Below are positions 15,971 to 22,887 of a stretch of DNA of 64,000 nucleotides, one piece after another (position 1 is the stretch's first letter; every line of letters starts with the position of its first letter). The position numbers were made by a program, and so were the translations under genes. The stretch is from DASXVX01 sp036504075 (GTDB lineage: Bacteria > Bacillota > Sulfobacillia > Symbiobacteriales > Symbiobacteriaceae): assembly GCA_036504075.1 (NCBI GenBank), contig DASXVX010000012.1, positions 1 through 64,000 of the forward strand, given 5' to 3'. The notes under the pieces were generated by a model. That model was given only the letters and a program-made list of their open reading frames with translations, searched no databases and had not been told where the DNA came from.

Positions 15971-16286
15971 CTAATCTCCCCAGGCCCTCATCTGCCAACC
16001 CGGCACCGGCTCGTCCGACACCGGTATGGTTGCCTGACCCAAACTTTGGTTGATGGCCTGGACCGTCACCGCCTAGGGCATCGTCTTGTGTTCGGATTTG
16101 ATCACCGAAGCGCGTCCCGCCGACCCCGACCGCCCGGTCGATACCGCCGTAGAGGGCATCCACAGGGCCGTCCCCGGCACCCGCTTCCTGTCGGACGCCT
16201 TCGCGGGTTGTGACCCGAACAACTGCAACGGAAGCACCTTGGTTCCCTGTGAAGACTTGAAATGACTCAAGCTGATACACCTCCAT
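15971..16286 (-). pseudogene. Broken gene for a LeuA-type allosteric (regulatory) domain
   Basis: ATG 16286 begins MEVYQLESFQVFTGNQ and continues to EAGAGDGPVDALYGGIDRAVG and QIRTQDDALG. This is the pattern of the C-terminal regulatory domain of 2-isopropylmalate/citramalate synthases. At about 16070-16075 the frame is lost. The next frame reads AVTVQAINQSLGQATIPVSD and stops at 15971-15973, which is how such a domain should end. A single indel therefore separates two halves of one domain of about 106 residues. No catalytic TIM-barrel part is present, so it was a stand-alone domain or a remnant of leuA lying between ilvC and ilvE. Confidence 0.75.
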
Positions 16287-16308
16287 ATGCGTGCGGTTCG
16301 TCCCCTTG

Positions 16309-17325
16309 TTATTCGTTGCCCTTGTCGCCGACCGGCTTCGGCAGCCAGGACATCAAGCCCCGGAGTTGCTTGCCCACCTGCTCGATCTGGTGGTCGGCGT
16401 TCTGGCGCCGGAGGGCGTTAAATCCGGGCCGGCCAACCTGATTCTCGATGATCCAGTTCTTGGCAAAGGTGCCGTTTTGGATCTCGGTCAGAATCTGCTT
16501 CATGCGCTCCTTGACTTCCGGCCCGATGATTCGGGGGCCGGAGACGTAGTCGCCGTACTCGGCGGTGTCGCTGATGGAGTAACGCATGGAGGCCATGCCG
16601 CCCTCGTACATCAGGTCCACGATCAGCTTCAGTTCATGCAGGCATTCGAAGTAGGCGATTTCCGGCGCGTAGCCCGCCTCGACCAGCGTCTCGAAGCCGT
16701 ACTTTACCAGCTGTGTAGTCCCGCCGCAGAGGACCGACTGTTCGCCAAAGAGGTCGGACTCGCACTCTTCCTTGAACGTGGTCTCGATGACGCCCGCCCG
16801 GGCGCCGCCGATGCCCCGAGCCCAGGCCAGCGCGAGGTTCCGGGCGTTACCCGTGGCGTCCTGCGCCACGGCGATGAGGCAGGGAACACCTTTGCCTTCG
16901 GTATAAGTGCGGCGGACCAGGTGCCCGGGACCCTTCGGGGCGACCATGAAGACGTCGACGCCCTTGGGCGCAACCACCTGACCGAAATGAACGGCGAAAC
17001 CGTGACCGAAGGCGATCGCATTTCCGGGCTTGAGGTGCGGGGCGATTTCGTTGTCGTACACCGCACCCTGTTTCTCGTCGTTGATCAGAATCATGATCAC
17101 GTCGCACTGGGCGGCCGCTTCAGCGACCGTGGCGACCTTCAGGCCGGCGGCCTGCGCCCGCTCCCAGGAGGACCGGCCCGGCCGGAGGCCTACCGTCACG
17201 TCCATGCCGCTCTCCTTCAGGTTCAGCGCATGAGCGTGGCCCTGGCTCCCGTAACCGATTACCGCGATTTTCTTCCCCGCCAGATATTTGAGATCGGCAT
17301 CAGATTCGTAGAACATCTTGGTCAT
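16309..17325 (-). CDS. ilvC: Ketol-acid reductoisomerase
   Basis: The product (about 338 residues, class I size) isomerises and reduces acetolactate or acetohydroxybutyrate. The N-terminal Rossmann domain has IAVIGYGSQGHAHALNLK and a phosphate-binding loop GLRPGRSSWERA, suggesting NADPH. Metal ligands lie in SDLFGEQSVLCGG and LIVDLMYEGG. ATG 17325 is chosen, with AGAGGAGG nine bases upstream; this start lies inside the end of ilvN (26-bp overlap), pointing to translational coupling. Confidence 0.95.
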   Translation of the reverse strand: MTKMFYESDADLKYLAGKKIAVIGYGSQGHAHALNLKESGMDVTVGLRPGRSSWERAQAAGLKVATVAEAAAQCDVIMILINDEKQGAVYDNEIAPHLKPGNAIAFGHGFAVHFGQVVAPKGVDVFMVAPKGPGHLVRRTYTEGKGVPCLIAVAQDATGNARNLALAWARGIGGARAGVIETTFKEECESDLFGEQSVLCGGTTQLVKYGFETLVEAGYAPEIAYFECLHELKLIVDLMYEGGMASMRYSISDTAEYGDYVSGPRIIGPEVKERMKQILTEIQNGTFAKNWIIENQVGRPGFNALRRQNADHQIEQVGKQLRGLMSWLPKPVGDKGNE

Positions 17326-17836
17326 AAGTGCGGTCCTCCTCTTCTTCATATCGGATCACGCCGGCGCCCCGCGACATGGCGATCACACCGGTTCGAACGA
17401 CTTCCTGGATTCCGAACTCCCGGGCGAGACCGATCAGTGCCTCTACCTTATCGTGGGTGCCGGTCACCTCGATGGTCACCGCTTCCTTGCCCACATCCAC
17501 CACGTTGGCCCGGAAAATCCCCGCCAACTGGAGCACCTGGGGCCGGACCGCCGGTCCTGCCGCCACCTTGACCAGGGCAAGTTCGCGGGCAACGGAGTTG
17601 TCTGAATCCAGGTCACTGACAAGGAGAACCTCGATCAGCTTCTGCAACTGCTTGGTAACCTGCTGCAACTGGGCTTCGTCCCCATCAACCACGAGCGTGA
17701 TACGGGAGATGTCCGGGTTATCAGTCACCCCGACTGCCAGGCTCTCAATATTAAACCCCCGCCGCCGAATCAGACCCGAAACCCTCGTCAGAACGCCGGG
17801 ATGATTTTCCACCAGGACCGCCAGGATGCGCTTCAC
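17300..17836 (-). CDS. ilvN: Acetolactate synthase small (regulatory) subunit
   Basis: A 178-residue protein with an N-terminal ACT domain (LAVLVENHPGVLTRVSGLI, FNIESLAVG) and a C-terminal ALS_ss_C domain (VRPQVLQLAGIFRANVVDV, then MSRGAG). It binds valine and activates or feedback-controls IlvB. GTG start with AAGGAGGTGG upstream. It is the first gene after the T-box leader. A short charged tail after RGAGVIRYEEEED extends slightly beyond common homologues. Confidence 0.95.
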   Translation of the reverse strand: MKRILAVLVENHPGVLTRVSGLIRRRGFNIESLAVGVTDNPDISRITLVVDGDEAQLQQVTKQLQKLIEVLLVSDLDSDNSVARELALVKVAAGPAVRPQVLQLAGIFRANVVDVGKEAVTIEVTGTHDKVEALIGLAREFGIQEVVRTGVIAMSRGAGVIRYEEEEDRTYDQDVLRI

Positions 17837-17884
17837 CCGCCGCCACCTCCTTCGACTGTGTTGGATTGAAAGCCGGTCGCCTCC

Positions 17885-17943
17885 AAAAACAAAATCCCCG
17901 CCGCGCGGCGCAGAGCTTTGACGCTTGCGCCGTACGGCAGGGA
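17885..17943 (-). terminator. T-box-controlled terminator
   Basis: CCCTGCCGTACGGCGC pairs with GCGCCGCGCGGCGGGG, followed by ATTTTGTTTTT. The 5' arm includes the CCCTGC needed by the antiterminator, so the two structures are exclusive. Confidence 0.88.
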
Positions 17944-18165
17944 CGATCTAAATCGTGGTACCACCCTGCTTTGCTTCCCCAAGGGGAAGCCTCACTTGGC
18001 TAACGACCCGGGCGGGCCGGCCATAACCTACTAAACCCAAAGGGGTTGTTCAGCCCGGCAGCTACGGGGTGATGTTCAGTCTGGAGTGTTCCGCGGCGCT
18101 TGCACTACCGGCCGCTCTCTGTAGGTAACCACTTCCAGCTTACTGGTCCCGTCATTGCTGTTAAA
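17885..18165 (-). promoter_or_regulatory. Isoleucine T-box leader of the ilv operon
   Basis: The invariant T-box AGGGTGGTACCACG is read on the minus strand at 17967-17954. Stem I features are present: AGAGAG and GGTAGTGCAAGC-type distal elements near 18105-18120, and a specifier loop containing GAAC-ATC-ACC. ATC (18073-18071) reads as an isoleucine codon followed by the usual A; shifting by one would give CAT, which does not suit the operon. Uncharged tRNA-Ile should favour the antiterminator (GCAGGG with CCCTGC) over the terminator at 17885-17943. Confidence 0.92.
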
Positions 18166-18187
18166 ATATGCTGTTTTGGCGTATACG

Positions 18188-18248
18188 AAAACCCCAGACG
18201 GCTACCGACACGTCCCCTCCGGGACTGGTCGGAACTTGCCGCTGGGGT
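18188..18248 (-). terminator. Riboswitch-controlled terminator
   Basis: Long stem (ACCCCAGCGGC with GCCGTCTGGGGT, inner CCGAC with GTCGG) ending in TTTTCG. Its 5' arm is the 3' end of the ykkC aptamer, so ligand-bound aptamer should block it (an ON switch). It may also end transcripts arriving from pheA. Confidence 0.78.
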
Positions 18249-18347
18249 ATTTTTTACCCACGGTGTACCCTCCCCTGAGAGGGCTGTACCGCTTGGACCA
18301 GACCACATGTCCTTCCGGAGATGTGCGGAACCCTAGGTACACTTCCG
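18230..18347 (-). promoter_or_regulatory. ykkC class 2 riboswitch aptamer (ppGpp or PRPP type)
   Basis: The minus-strand RNA carries the ykkC family blocks in order: GTGTACCTAGGGTTCCG, a hairpin, CTGGTCCAAG, GGTACA pairing back to GTGTACC, a hairpin, TACACCG, and GGGTAAAAAATACCC. An added outer helix, CGGAA (18343-18347) with TTCCG (18230-18234), corresponds to P0 of the ppGpp/PRPP subtypes and is absent from guanidine-I. Control of ilv genes favours ppGpp, a known theme for this subtype. The base that discriminates ppGpp from PRPP was not aligned here. Confidence 0.85.
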
Positions 18348-18394
18348 TACGCTATGCGTTTCTGTCGCCCTAGGCTAATCGGATATTAGAGCAG

Positions 18395-18424
18395 ATTGTA
18401 CGCCCGGCGGCTGCCAAGCGTCAA
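18395..18424 (-). promoter_or_regulatory. Sigma-A promoter of the ilv leader
   Basis: TTGACG (18424-18419) and TACAAT (18400-18395) separated by 18 bases on the minus strand. A start near 18388 would place both the riboswitch and the T-box in one leader of about 550 bases. Confidence 0.8.
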
Positions 18425-18494
18425 TACCAAACCCGATATTTGACTCATTCCTGAACGGAATAGCTGACATAACCAATGCTGGCGTTTCCGGATA

Positions 18495-19322
18495 TTACTC
18501 GACGCGACGATCCCGCACAAAAGAGCCCAACACCTTGCAGAACACGGTGTACGTGGCCAGTTCGGCCAGTGCTTCCCGTACGATCTGGTCCTCCCGGTGG
18601 CCTTCAAAATCCAGGTAGAAGAAGTACTCCCACGGCCGGTTCCGGGATGGCCGGGACTCCAGCTTGAGCACGTTAATATTCCGGTTAGCCAGGCAGCCAA
18701 GCGCCTGGTAGAGCGAGCGCGGCTGATGCGCCACCGCCATGACCAGCATGGTCTTATGCGGCCCGGGCAGCAGTTCACCCTGGGTGCGGGAGAGCACCAC
18801 GAACCGGGTGTAATTCTCCGGCACGGTCTGAATGTTGGTCGCGAGAACTTGCAGGTTGTAGAGTTCCGCCGCCCCGGCGCCCGCCACTGCGGCGACGCCC
18901 TGCAGGTCCTGCTCCCGGATCATCTTGGCGCTGCCCGCAGTGTCATAAGTGGCGACGATCTCCACGCCCAGTTGCCGCAGGTATTGATCACACTGGGCCA
19001 GTGCCTGTGGATGCGAAATAATCCGGTGGATGTCCGACAACGACTGCCCCGGCAGGGCCATGAGGCAGTGGTCCACCGTATGGCAGAACTCGCCGGTCGC
19101 GAAGAGATCGTGCTGGCGCAGCAAGTCGAAGTTGTCGTTGATGGAACCGGCCTGGGAATTCTCCACCGGCACCATCGCAAAATCTACCCGGCCGCTGGAG
19201 ACGGCCGCGAACACATCGCCAAAACTCTTGCACGGAACCGGCTGGACGTCAGCACCGAAAAAGCGGACGATCGCCTCTTCTCCGTATGCGCCGCGTTCCC
19301 CCTGAAAGGCAACCGCCACCAT
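18495..19322 (-). CDS. pheA: Prephenate dehydratase
   Basis: A 275-residue enzyme making phenylpyruvate from prephenate in phenylalanine synthesis. The catalytic domain (about 1-180) starts VAFQGERGAYGEEA and contains VPVENSQAGSINDNFDLL and the TRF motif in ENYTRFVVLSR. A C-terminal ACT domain (about 195-275) carries the ESRP feedback motif (LKLESRPSRNRPWEYFFYLDF). ATG 19322 is chosen, with GTGAGGTGG five bases upstream. It lies just upstream of the ilv leader in the same direction but has a different promoter. Confidence 0.95.
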   Translation of the reverse strand: MVAVAFQGERGAYGEEAIVRFFGADVQPVPCKSFGDVFAAVSSGRVDFAMVPVENSQAGSINDNFDLLRQHDLFATGEFCHTVDHCLMALPGQSLSDIHRIISHPQALAQCDQYLRQLGVEIVATYDTAGSAKMIREQDLQGVAAVAGAGAAELYNLQVLATNIQTVPENYTRFVVLSRTQGELLPGPHKTMLVMAVAHQPRSLYQALGCLANRNINVLKLESRPSRNRPWEYFFYLDFEGHREDQIVREALAELATYTVFCKVLGSFVRDRRVE

Positions 19323-19552
19323 GGAATCCACCTCACCATGCCCGAGTATTGGGGCTGATTTTACCACGTTATTTCCTCACCGACTAGAAGGCAGATGGTC
19401 ATACCTTCTTTTGTCTGGCATATATGCATGAGTAAACGGTACACGGGAACAATACTGGCGTGGCGCAGTGATCGAGGGTGGTTCTTCTCCCCGCCTCAAA
19501 CAAGTGGTTTTGACAAAGTGACGCTAAAACCCATTTTTTGTAAATCCATTTA
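19323..19552. other. Divergent intergenic region pheA/marR
   Basis: About 230 bases with A/T-rich patches, a palindrome GCATATATGC near 19420, and no gene. The pheA promoter must lie here, but I cannot pick a convincing -35/-10 pair. Confidence 0.5.
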
Positions 19553-19581
19553 TTGACATTATTTGGGGTCTATGGGATAAT
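19553..19581 (+). promoter_or_regulatory. Strong sigma-A promoter of the MarR gene
   Basis: TTGACA (19553-19558), 17 bases, GATAAT (19576-19581). The transcript would have a leader of about 85 bases including a GC-rich hairpin region. Confidence 0.85.
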
Positions 19582-19672
19582 TCGTAGTAGATCGTCAGCG
19601 GTTCCAATTCCGCCGGTAATCGTCGGGGCGGGAGAGCCGAGCGCCAAAATGGTGAAAGGAAGGTGACCATGC

Positions 19673-20170
19673 TTGGAAGAGCAGGCACAGATGCCAGTAG
19701 TTCATAAGTCCAACCCGGACAACATCCTTCCCCTACTCCAGACCATCGCCGACTTGGTTGAGAAACGTTGCCACCGGTTCCTCAACCGGAAGTACGGCCT
19801 GACCATGCCCCAGTATCAGCTGCTCCTCGCGGCCATGGACGGGGATGCCACAACGCTGGGTAGCCTGGCGGACGAACTGAACTGCTCCCGGGGCAACCTG
19901 ACCGGGGTTGCCGACCGCCTGGAGCGCGACGGCTGGCTGGTGCGGGAGCGGAGTACGGAAGACCGCCGCGTCGTCAACATCCGTTTGACCGAAAAGGGCA
20001 ATATGGTCTGGGAAGTCAAGAAGGAATTGGCCAAAGAGTTGGCGGAAATGGCCAAAATCTGGTCGCTCGACGAGCGGATCATCATGCACCGGGCGCTCGA
20101 ACGGATCTATTCCGAACTGAAGCACGAGGTGGTCCGCCCGGCGGAGGAACCGAGCTCTGAAGCAGGCTAG
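19673..20170 (+). CDS. MarR-family transcriptional regulator
   Basis: A 165-residue winged-helix regulator: LTMPQYQLLLAAMDGDATTLGSLADELNCSRGNLTGVADRLERDGWLVRE, written here in parts, is the helix-turn-helix core at about residues 42-90. The wing is STEDRRVVNIRLTEKG. Long terminal helices would form the dimer. The TTG 19673 start is used; GGAAGG lies ten bases upstream. A short overlapping frame with ATG 19669 has better spacing and runs 12 codons to 19707. ATG 19691 is an alternative start. No divergent or downstream target gene is obvious. Confidence 0.9.
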   Translation: MEEQAQMPVVHKSNPDNILPLLQTIADLVEKRCHRFLNRKYGLTMPQYQLLLAAMDGDATTLGSLADELNCSRGNLTGVADRLERDGWLVRERSTEDRRVVNIRLTEKGNMVWEVKKELAKELAEMAKIWSLDERIIMHRALERIYSELKHEVVRPAEEPSSEAG

Positions 20171-20231
20171 CACACGGGCGACCCCGCCGCGTCCCAAAAA
20201 AACCCGGTTCGTTCGCTCCGTATGAACAGAT

Positions 20232-20264
20232 AACCACCCGGCCGCATCGGTCCGGGTGGTTTTT
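20232..20264 (+). terminator. Terminator after the MarR gene
   Basis: AACCACCCGG / CCGGGTGGTT stem, ten-base loop, then TTT. Confidence 0.85.
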
Positions 20265-20265
20265 C

Positions 20266-20432
20266 GCGACTGACTCTGTCAGTCGCCGGAGCGGCCGGCA
20301 GACCGCGGCGCCAACCGCCGGAGTGGCCGGCAGACCGCGGCGCCAGCCGCCGGAGTGGCCGGCAGACTTTTGCGGAGCAAAAGGCGGGAGGCGACTGTTG
20401 TTTTGCGGAGCAAAAGGCGGGAGGCAACTATT
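20266..20432 (+). repeat. Dispersed hairpin repeat (copy 1) with internal tandem units
   Basis: Begins with the palindrome GCGACTGAC-TCT-GTCAGTCGC, then about three 32-bp units (CGCCGGAGYGGCCGGCAGAC core), then two units with the hairpin TTTTGCGGAGCAAAA followed by GGCGGGAGGC. A shorter copy in reverse orientation lies at 51433-51502. Both are placed just outside gene ends. Confidence 0.85.
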
Positions 20433-20443
20433 CGCGCGCTCGC

Positions 20444-22036
20444 TCAGTTCCAGGTAAAGAAGCCGCCGAACCAGCGCTGCAGCCGGGGTCCCAGCGGCCC
20501 CGACATCTCCACGAACTCAGCCCAGGTAAGCGCCCGGGTCAGCATGAGCGTGGCCAGGTACAGAACGGGCGCCAGGGTGAGTGCGACCAGCAGCGATGTG
20601 ACGCTGGTGGCGGGCAGCACGCGCGTGGCGTGGAACCCGAAAAGCCCGCCGCCCATGACCATGGAGGCCAGAAGCGGCCCCCGTATCAGCCAATTCCAGG
20701 GTAACGGCTCTCCCAGTTCGACTGCGAGGGCCCGGGCGTTCAACCAGCAGGCAACCACCCACATGACGACGCTGGCGAACGCGACCCCTTTAATGTCCAC
20801 GCCTTTCATGGGTGCCAGCAGGGCGTCCAGACCGATTTTCACGACAAGACCAACGGCGAAGTTGCGCATGGGGACGCCGGTCTTCCCCAGCGCCTGCAGC
20901 TGGGCGGTCATCAGCCAGAACAAGGGACCCAGGTAGGCCGCCGGCGCCATGTACAGCAAGGGCACGGCGGCCACGGAGTCGCCGAACAGGGCGGCAATGG
21001 GTGCCGCCACAATCGCCAGGCCCAGTGCCACCGGCAAACAGACGAGTCCCGTGGCCCGGATGCCAAGCAGCACCCGGTTCTGCACCGACGCCATGTCGCC
21101 CCGGGCCTTGGCGGCCGCGAGCACCGGCACCAGGGCGTTCCCCAGGGCGTTGGTCAGCACCACCGGGAACCAGACCACCTGTACGGCGATGCCGGCGTAG
21201 GATCCGTACATGGCCGTCGCCATTCGCTGGGGGTTGGCGGCGCCGGCCACGGCTTTGAGAAAGCCCCGCTGGACGATGCCCACGTCCAACAGGTTGAGCA
21301 TGGGCATGGTCACGCTGCCCAGGGTGACCGGCCAGGCCAGGGAGATCATCCGGCGGGCCAAGAGCGGCCGGGACTCCTCCCGCCCGTTCAGCGGGTCGTC
21401 TTCACCCCGGATGGATCCGTAGCTGTAGACCATCCACAATATAGAGACGACGGCCCCGGCGGTGATGCCCGACGCCGCACCGCCGGCGGCCTGCGCCTTG
21501 CCGAGCGGGATCAGCAGGTAGGCAGCGGCCAGCGTGACGGCCATTTTGGTCGCCTGCTCCAGAACGCCGGCCACGGCGCTGGGCGTCATCAGCTTGCGGC
21601 CCTGCAAGTAGCTACGGTAGATGGCGTCCAGTGCGAACAGCGGAATTGCCGGTGCGACGGCCACCAACGCATAGTAGGCCCGGGGTTCTCCCAGCATCCG
21701 GGCCAGCAGCGGCGCACTGACCAGCAGGATCGCGGCTGCAGCCACACCAGCCGTGGCGGTGTAGCTGATGGCGAGCCGGAGCACTTGCTCGGCCACCGGC
21801 CGACGCCCTTTCGCCGTGTATTCGGCCACCAGGTTCTGCACCGCCACGGGCACCCCGCCCGCTGCGAGATGAAACAGGGCATAAAAGGCCGGCAAGGACA
21901 TCTGGTAAATCCCGATGCCCTCCGTGTCGATCAGCCGCGTCAGGGGGACTCGAATCAGGAGATTCGACAATTTGATGATCAGCCCGGCAATCGCCAGGGC
22001 AGCAGCCCCCCTGAGCAGGGACTCCTTGCGGCTCAC
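20444..22036 (-). CDS. Polysaccharide/lipid flippase of the MOP superfamily (SpoVB/MurJ-like)
   Basis: A 530-residue, very hydrophobic protein with about 12-14 membrane helices. The N-terminal pattern (LLRGAAALAIAGLIIKLSNLLIRVPLTRLI, seen in parts) and GIGIYQMSLPAFYALFHLAAGGVPVAVQ match the SpoVB/YtgP group that flips lipid-linked envelope precursors. GTG start with GAGGGGG upstream. Whether it serves spore cortex or vegetative envelope synthesis cannot be read. Its stop is 11 bases from the dispersed repeat. Confidence 0.87.
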   Translation of the reverse strand: MSRKESLLRGAAALAIAGLIIKLSNLLIRVPLTRLIDTEGIGIYQMSLPAFYALFHLAAGGVPVAVQNLVAEYTAKGRRPVAEQVLRLAISYTATAGVAAAAILLVSAPLLARMLGEPRAYYALVAVAPAIPLFALDAIYRSYLQGRKLMTPSAVAGVLEQATKMAVTLAAAYLLIPLGKAQAAGGAASGITAGAVVSILWMVYSYGSIRGEDDPLNGREESRPLLARRMISLAWPVTLGSVTMPMLNLLDVGIVQRGFLKAVAGAANPQRMATAMYGSYAGIAVQVVWFPVVLTNALGNALVPVLAAAKARGDMASVQNRVLLGIRATGLVCLPVALGLAIVAAPIAALFGDSVAAVPLLYMAPAAYLGPLFWLMTAQLQALGKTGVPMRNFAVGLVVKIGLDALLAPMKGVDIKGVAFASVVMWVVACWLNARALAVELGEPLPWNWLIRGPLLASMVMGGGLFGFHATRVLPATSVTSLLVALTLAPVLYLATLMLTRALTWAEFVEMSGPLGPRLQRWFGGFFTWN

Positions 22037-22102
22037 AGCATTTCCCCCTCTTTAGGGAAAAGCTATGCGGATAAGCCCTGTAGCATAACGCTGCGCTCGC
22101 AC

Positions 22103-22116
22103 GTGATTTTCGTCAC
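22103..22116 (+). promoter_or_regulatory. Fnr/Crp-type operator upstream of the DUF542 gene
   Basis: GTGA-TTTTCG-TCAC, a symmetric half-site pair with six-base spacing as bound by Crp/Fnr regulators. A -10-like CACAAT lies at 22140-22145 without a -35 match. The operator centre falls about 41.5-42.5 bases before the expected start, the class II activator position. Confidence 0.55.
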
Positions 22117-22190
22117 GGAGACGGACGGGCCGGGCATGGCACAATCAACGCAGACGTTTACCGCAAAAACTCGCAAGGGGTTGATCAGAT

Positions 22191-22382
22191 ATGCAGCTTC
22201 AGCCGGAAATGACGCTCAATCAGATTACGGACGCCTTCCCGCCGGCGCTGAAAGTGCTGGGCGATCTCGGTTTCGACACCTGCTGCGGCGGCTGGGAGGC
22301 CGTCGGCCAGGCAGCAGCCAAAAAGGGCATCGCCTGGGAGACAGTGGTGAGTGCGCTGACGCCCGTCATGAAAGGGGCGTAA
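22191..22382 (+). CDS. DUF542/ScdA_N domain protein (RIC-type)
   Basis: A 63-residue protein equal to the N-terminal domain of RIC/ScdA iron-sulfur repair proteins: MTLNQITDAFPPALKVLGDLGFDTCCGG, seen in parts, with the hallmark FDTCCGG at residues 28-34. The hemerythrin domain of full RIC is absent. Such short proteins occur in nitrosative-stress and anaerobic settings. ATG start with AAGGGG upstream. It lies seven bases upstream of the heme-copper-oxidase-like gene and is likely co-transcribed behind an Fnr-type site. Confidence 0.82.
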   Translation: MQLQPEMTLNQITDAFPPALKVLGDLGFDTCCGGWEAVGQAAAKKGIAWETVVSALTPVMKGA

Positions 22383-22388
22383 CGGCCC

Positions 22389-22814
22389 ATGTCCAACCTG
22401 TCGGTCGGATTCATCCGGGGCAGCATCATCTGGCTCCTGGTAGGCATAGGCCTGGGACTCATTATGGCCTTCCCTGACGGCTTCGGCTGGCTGACGGCTA
22501 TCGGCCTTGGGCAGCCCAGTCTGGCCCACGCTCACGCCCTCCTGCCGGGCTTCCTGCTCATGATGCTCATGGGTGTCGGCTACCACATTTTCCCCCGCTT
22601 CACGGGCAACCCGCTTCGGTGGCCGTGGCTGGGCCAGGCAAACCTGTGGTGCAGCTGGGTCGGCACCACAGGCCAGGTGCTGGGGTTCTTCTGCCGGGGA
22701 CTCGTGCCGTGGCTGCTGCCGGTAGGGGCGAGCATTCAGACCGTTGGGTTGATTTGCTTTGCCATTAACGTATGGCAGGTGGTCCGGCCCCTGAAGCCGC
22801 TCAAGCCGATGTGA
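22389..22814 (+). CDS. Small heme-copper oxidase subunit I-like membrane protein
   Basis: A 141-residue protein with four predicted membrane helices. AHAHALLPGFLLMMLMGVGYHIFPRFTGNPL (in parts) resembles the helix pair of CcoN/NorB/NnrS-like proteins that carries conserved histidines. It is far too short for a complete oxidase or NO reductase (about 450 residues). With the DUF542 gene and Fnr-type operator it suggests a role in low oxygen or NO response (inference). Confidence 0.62.
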   Translation: MSNLSVGFIRGSIIWLLVGIGLGLIMAFPDGFGWLTAIGLGQPSLAHAHALLPGFLLMMLMGVGYHIFPRFTGNPLRWPWLGQANLWCSWVGTTGQVLGFFCRGLVPWLLPVGASIQTVGLICFAINVWQVVRPLKPLKPM

Positions 22815-22847
22815 CCTGAAGGAGGCGGCGAGCTCCCGCCGCAAGCA

Positions 22848-22887
22848 CGGCCCCACTCCCTGATGCAAGGGGTGGGGCCGTTGTTTT
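22848..22887 (+). terminator. Terminator after the oxidase-like gene
   Basis: CGGCCCCAC / GTGGGGCCG stem followed by TTGTTTT. The T tract overlaps the stop codon of the convergent ABC gene. Confidence 0.8.

Noticed and set aside
18163..18191. TTTTCG-N17-TATTTT as a second promoter between the riboswitch and the T-box
   Set aside because: Weak -35, overlapping the riboswitch terminator tail. The TTGACG/TACAAT promoter at 18395-18424 explains the whole leader better, though an internal start cannot be excluded.
19580..19670. Riboswitch in the marR leader
   Set aside because: The leader is GC-rich and can form hairpins, but it matches no known aptamer and lacks a clear closing helix or terminator.
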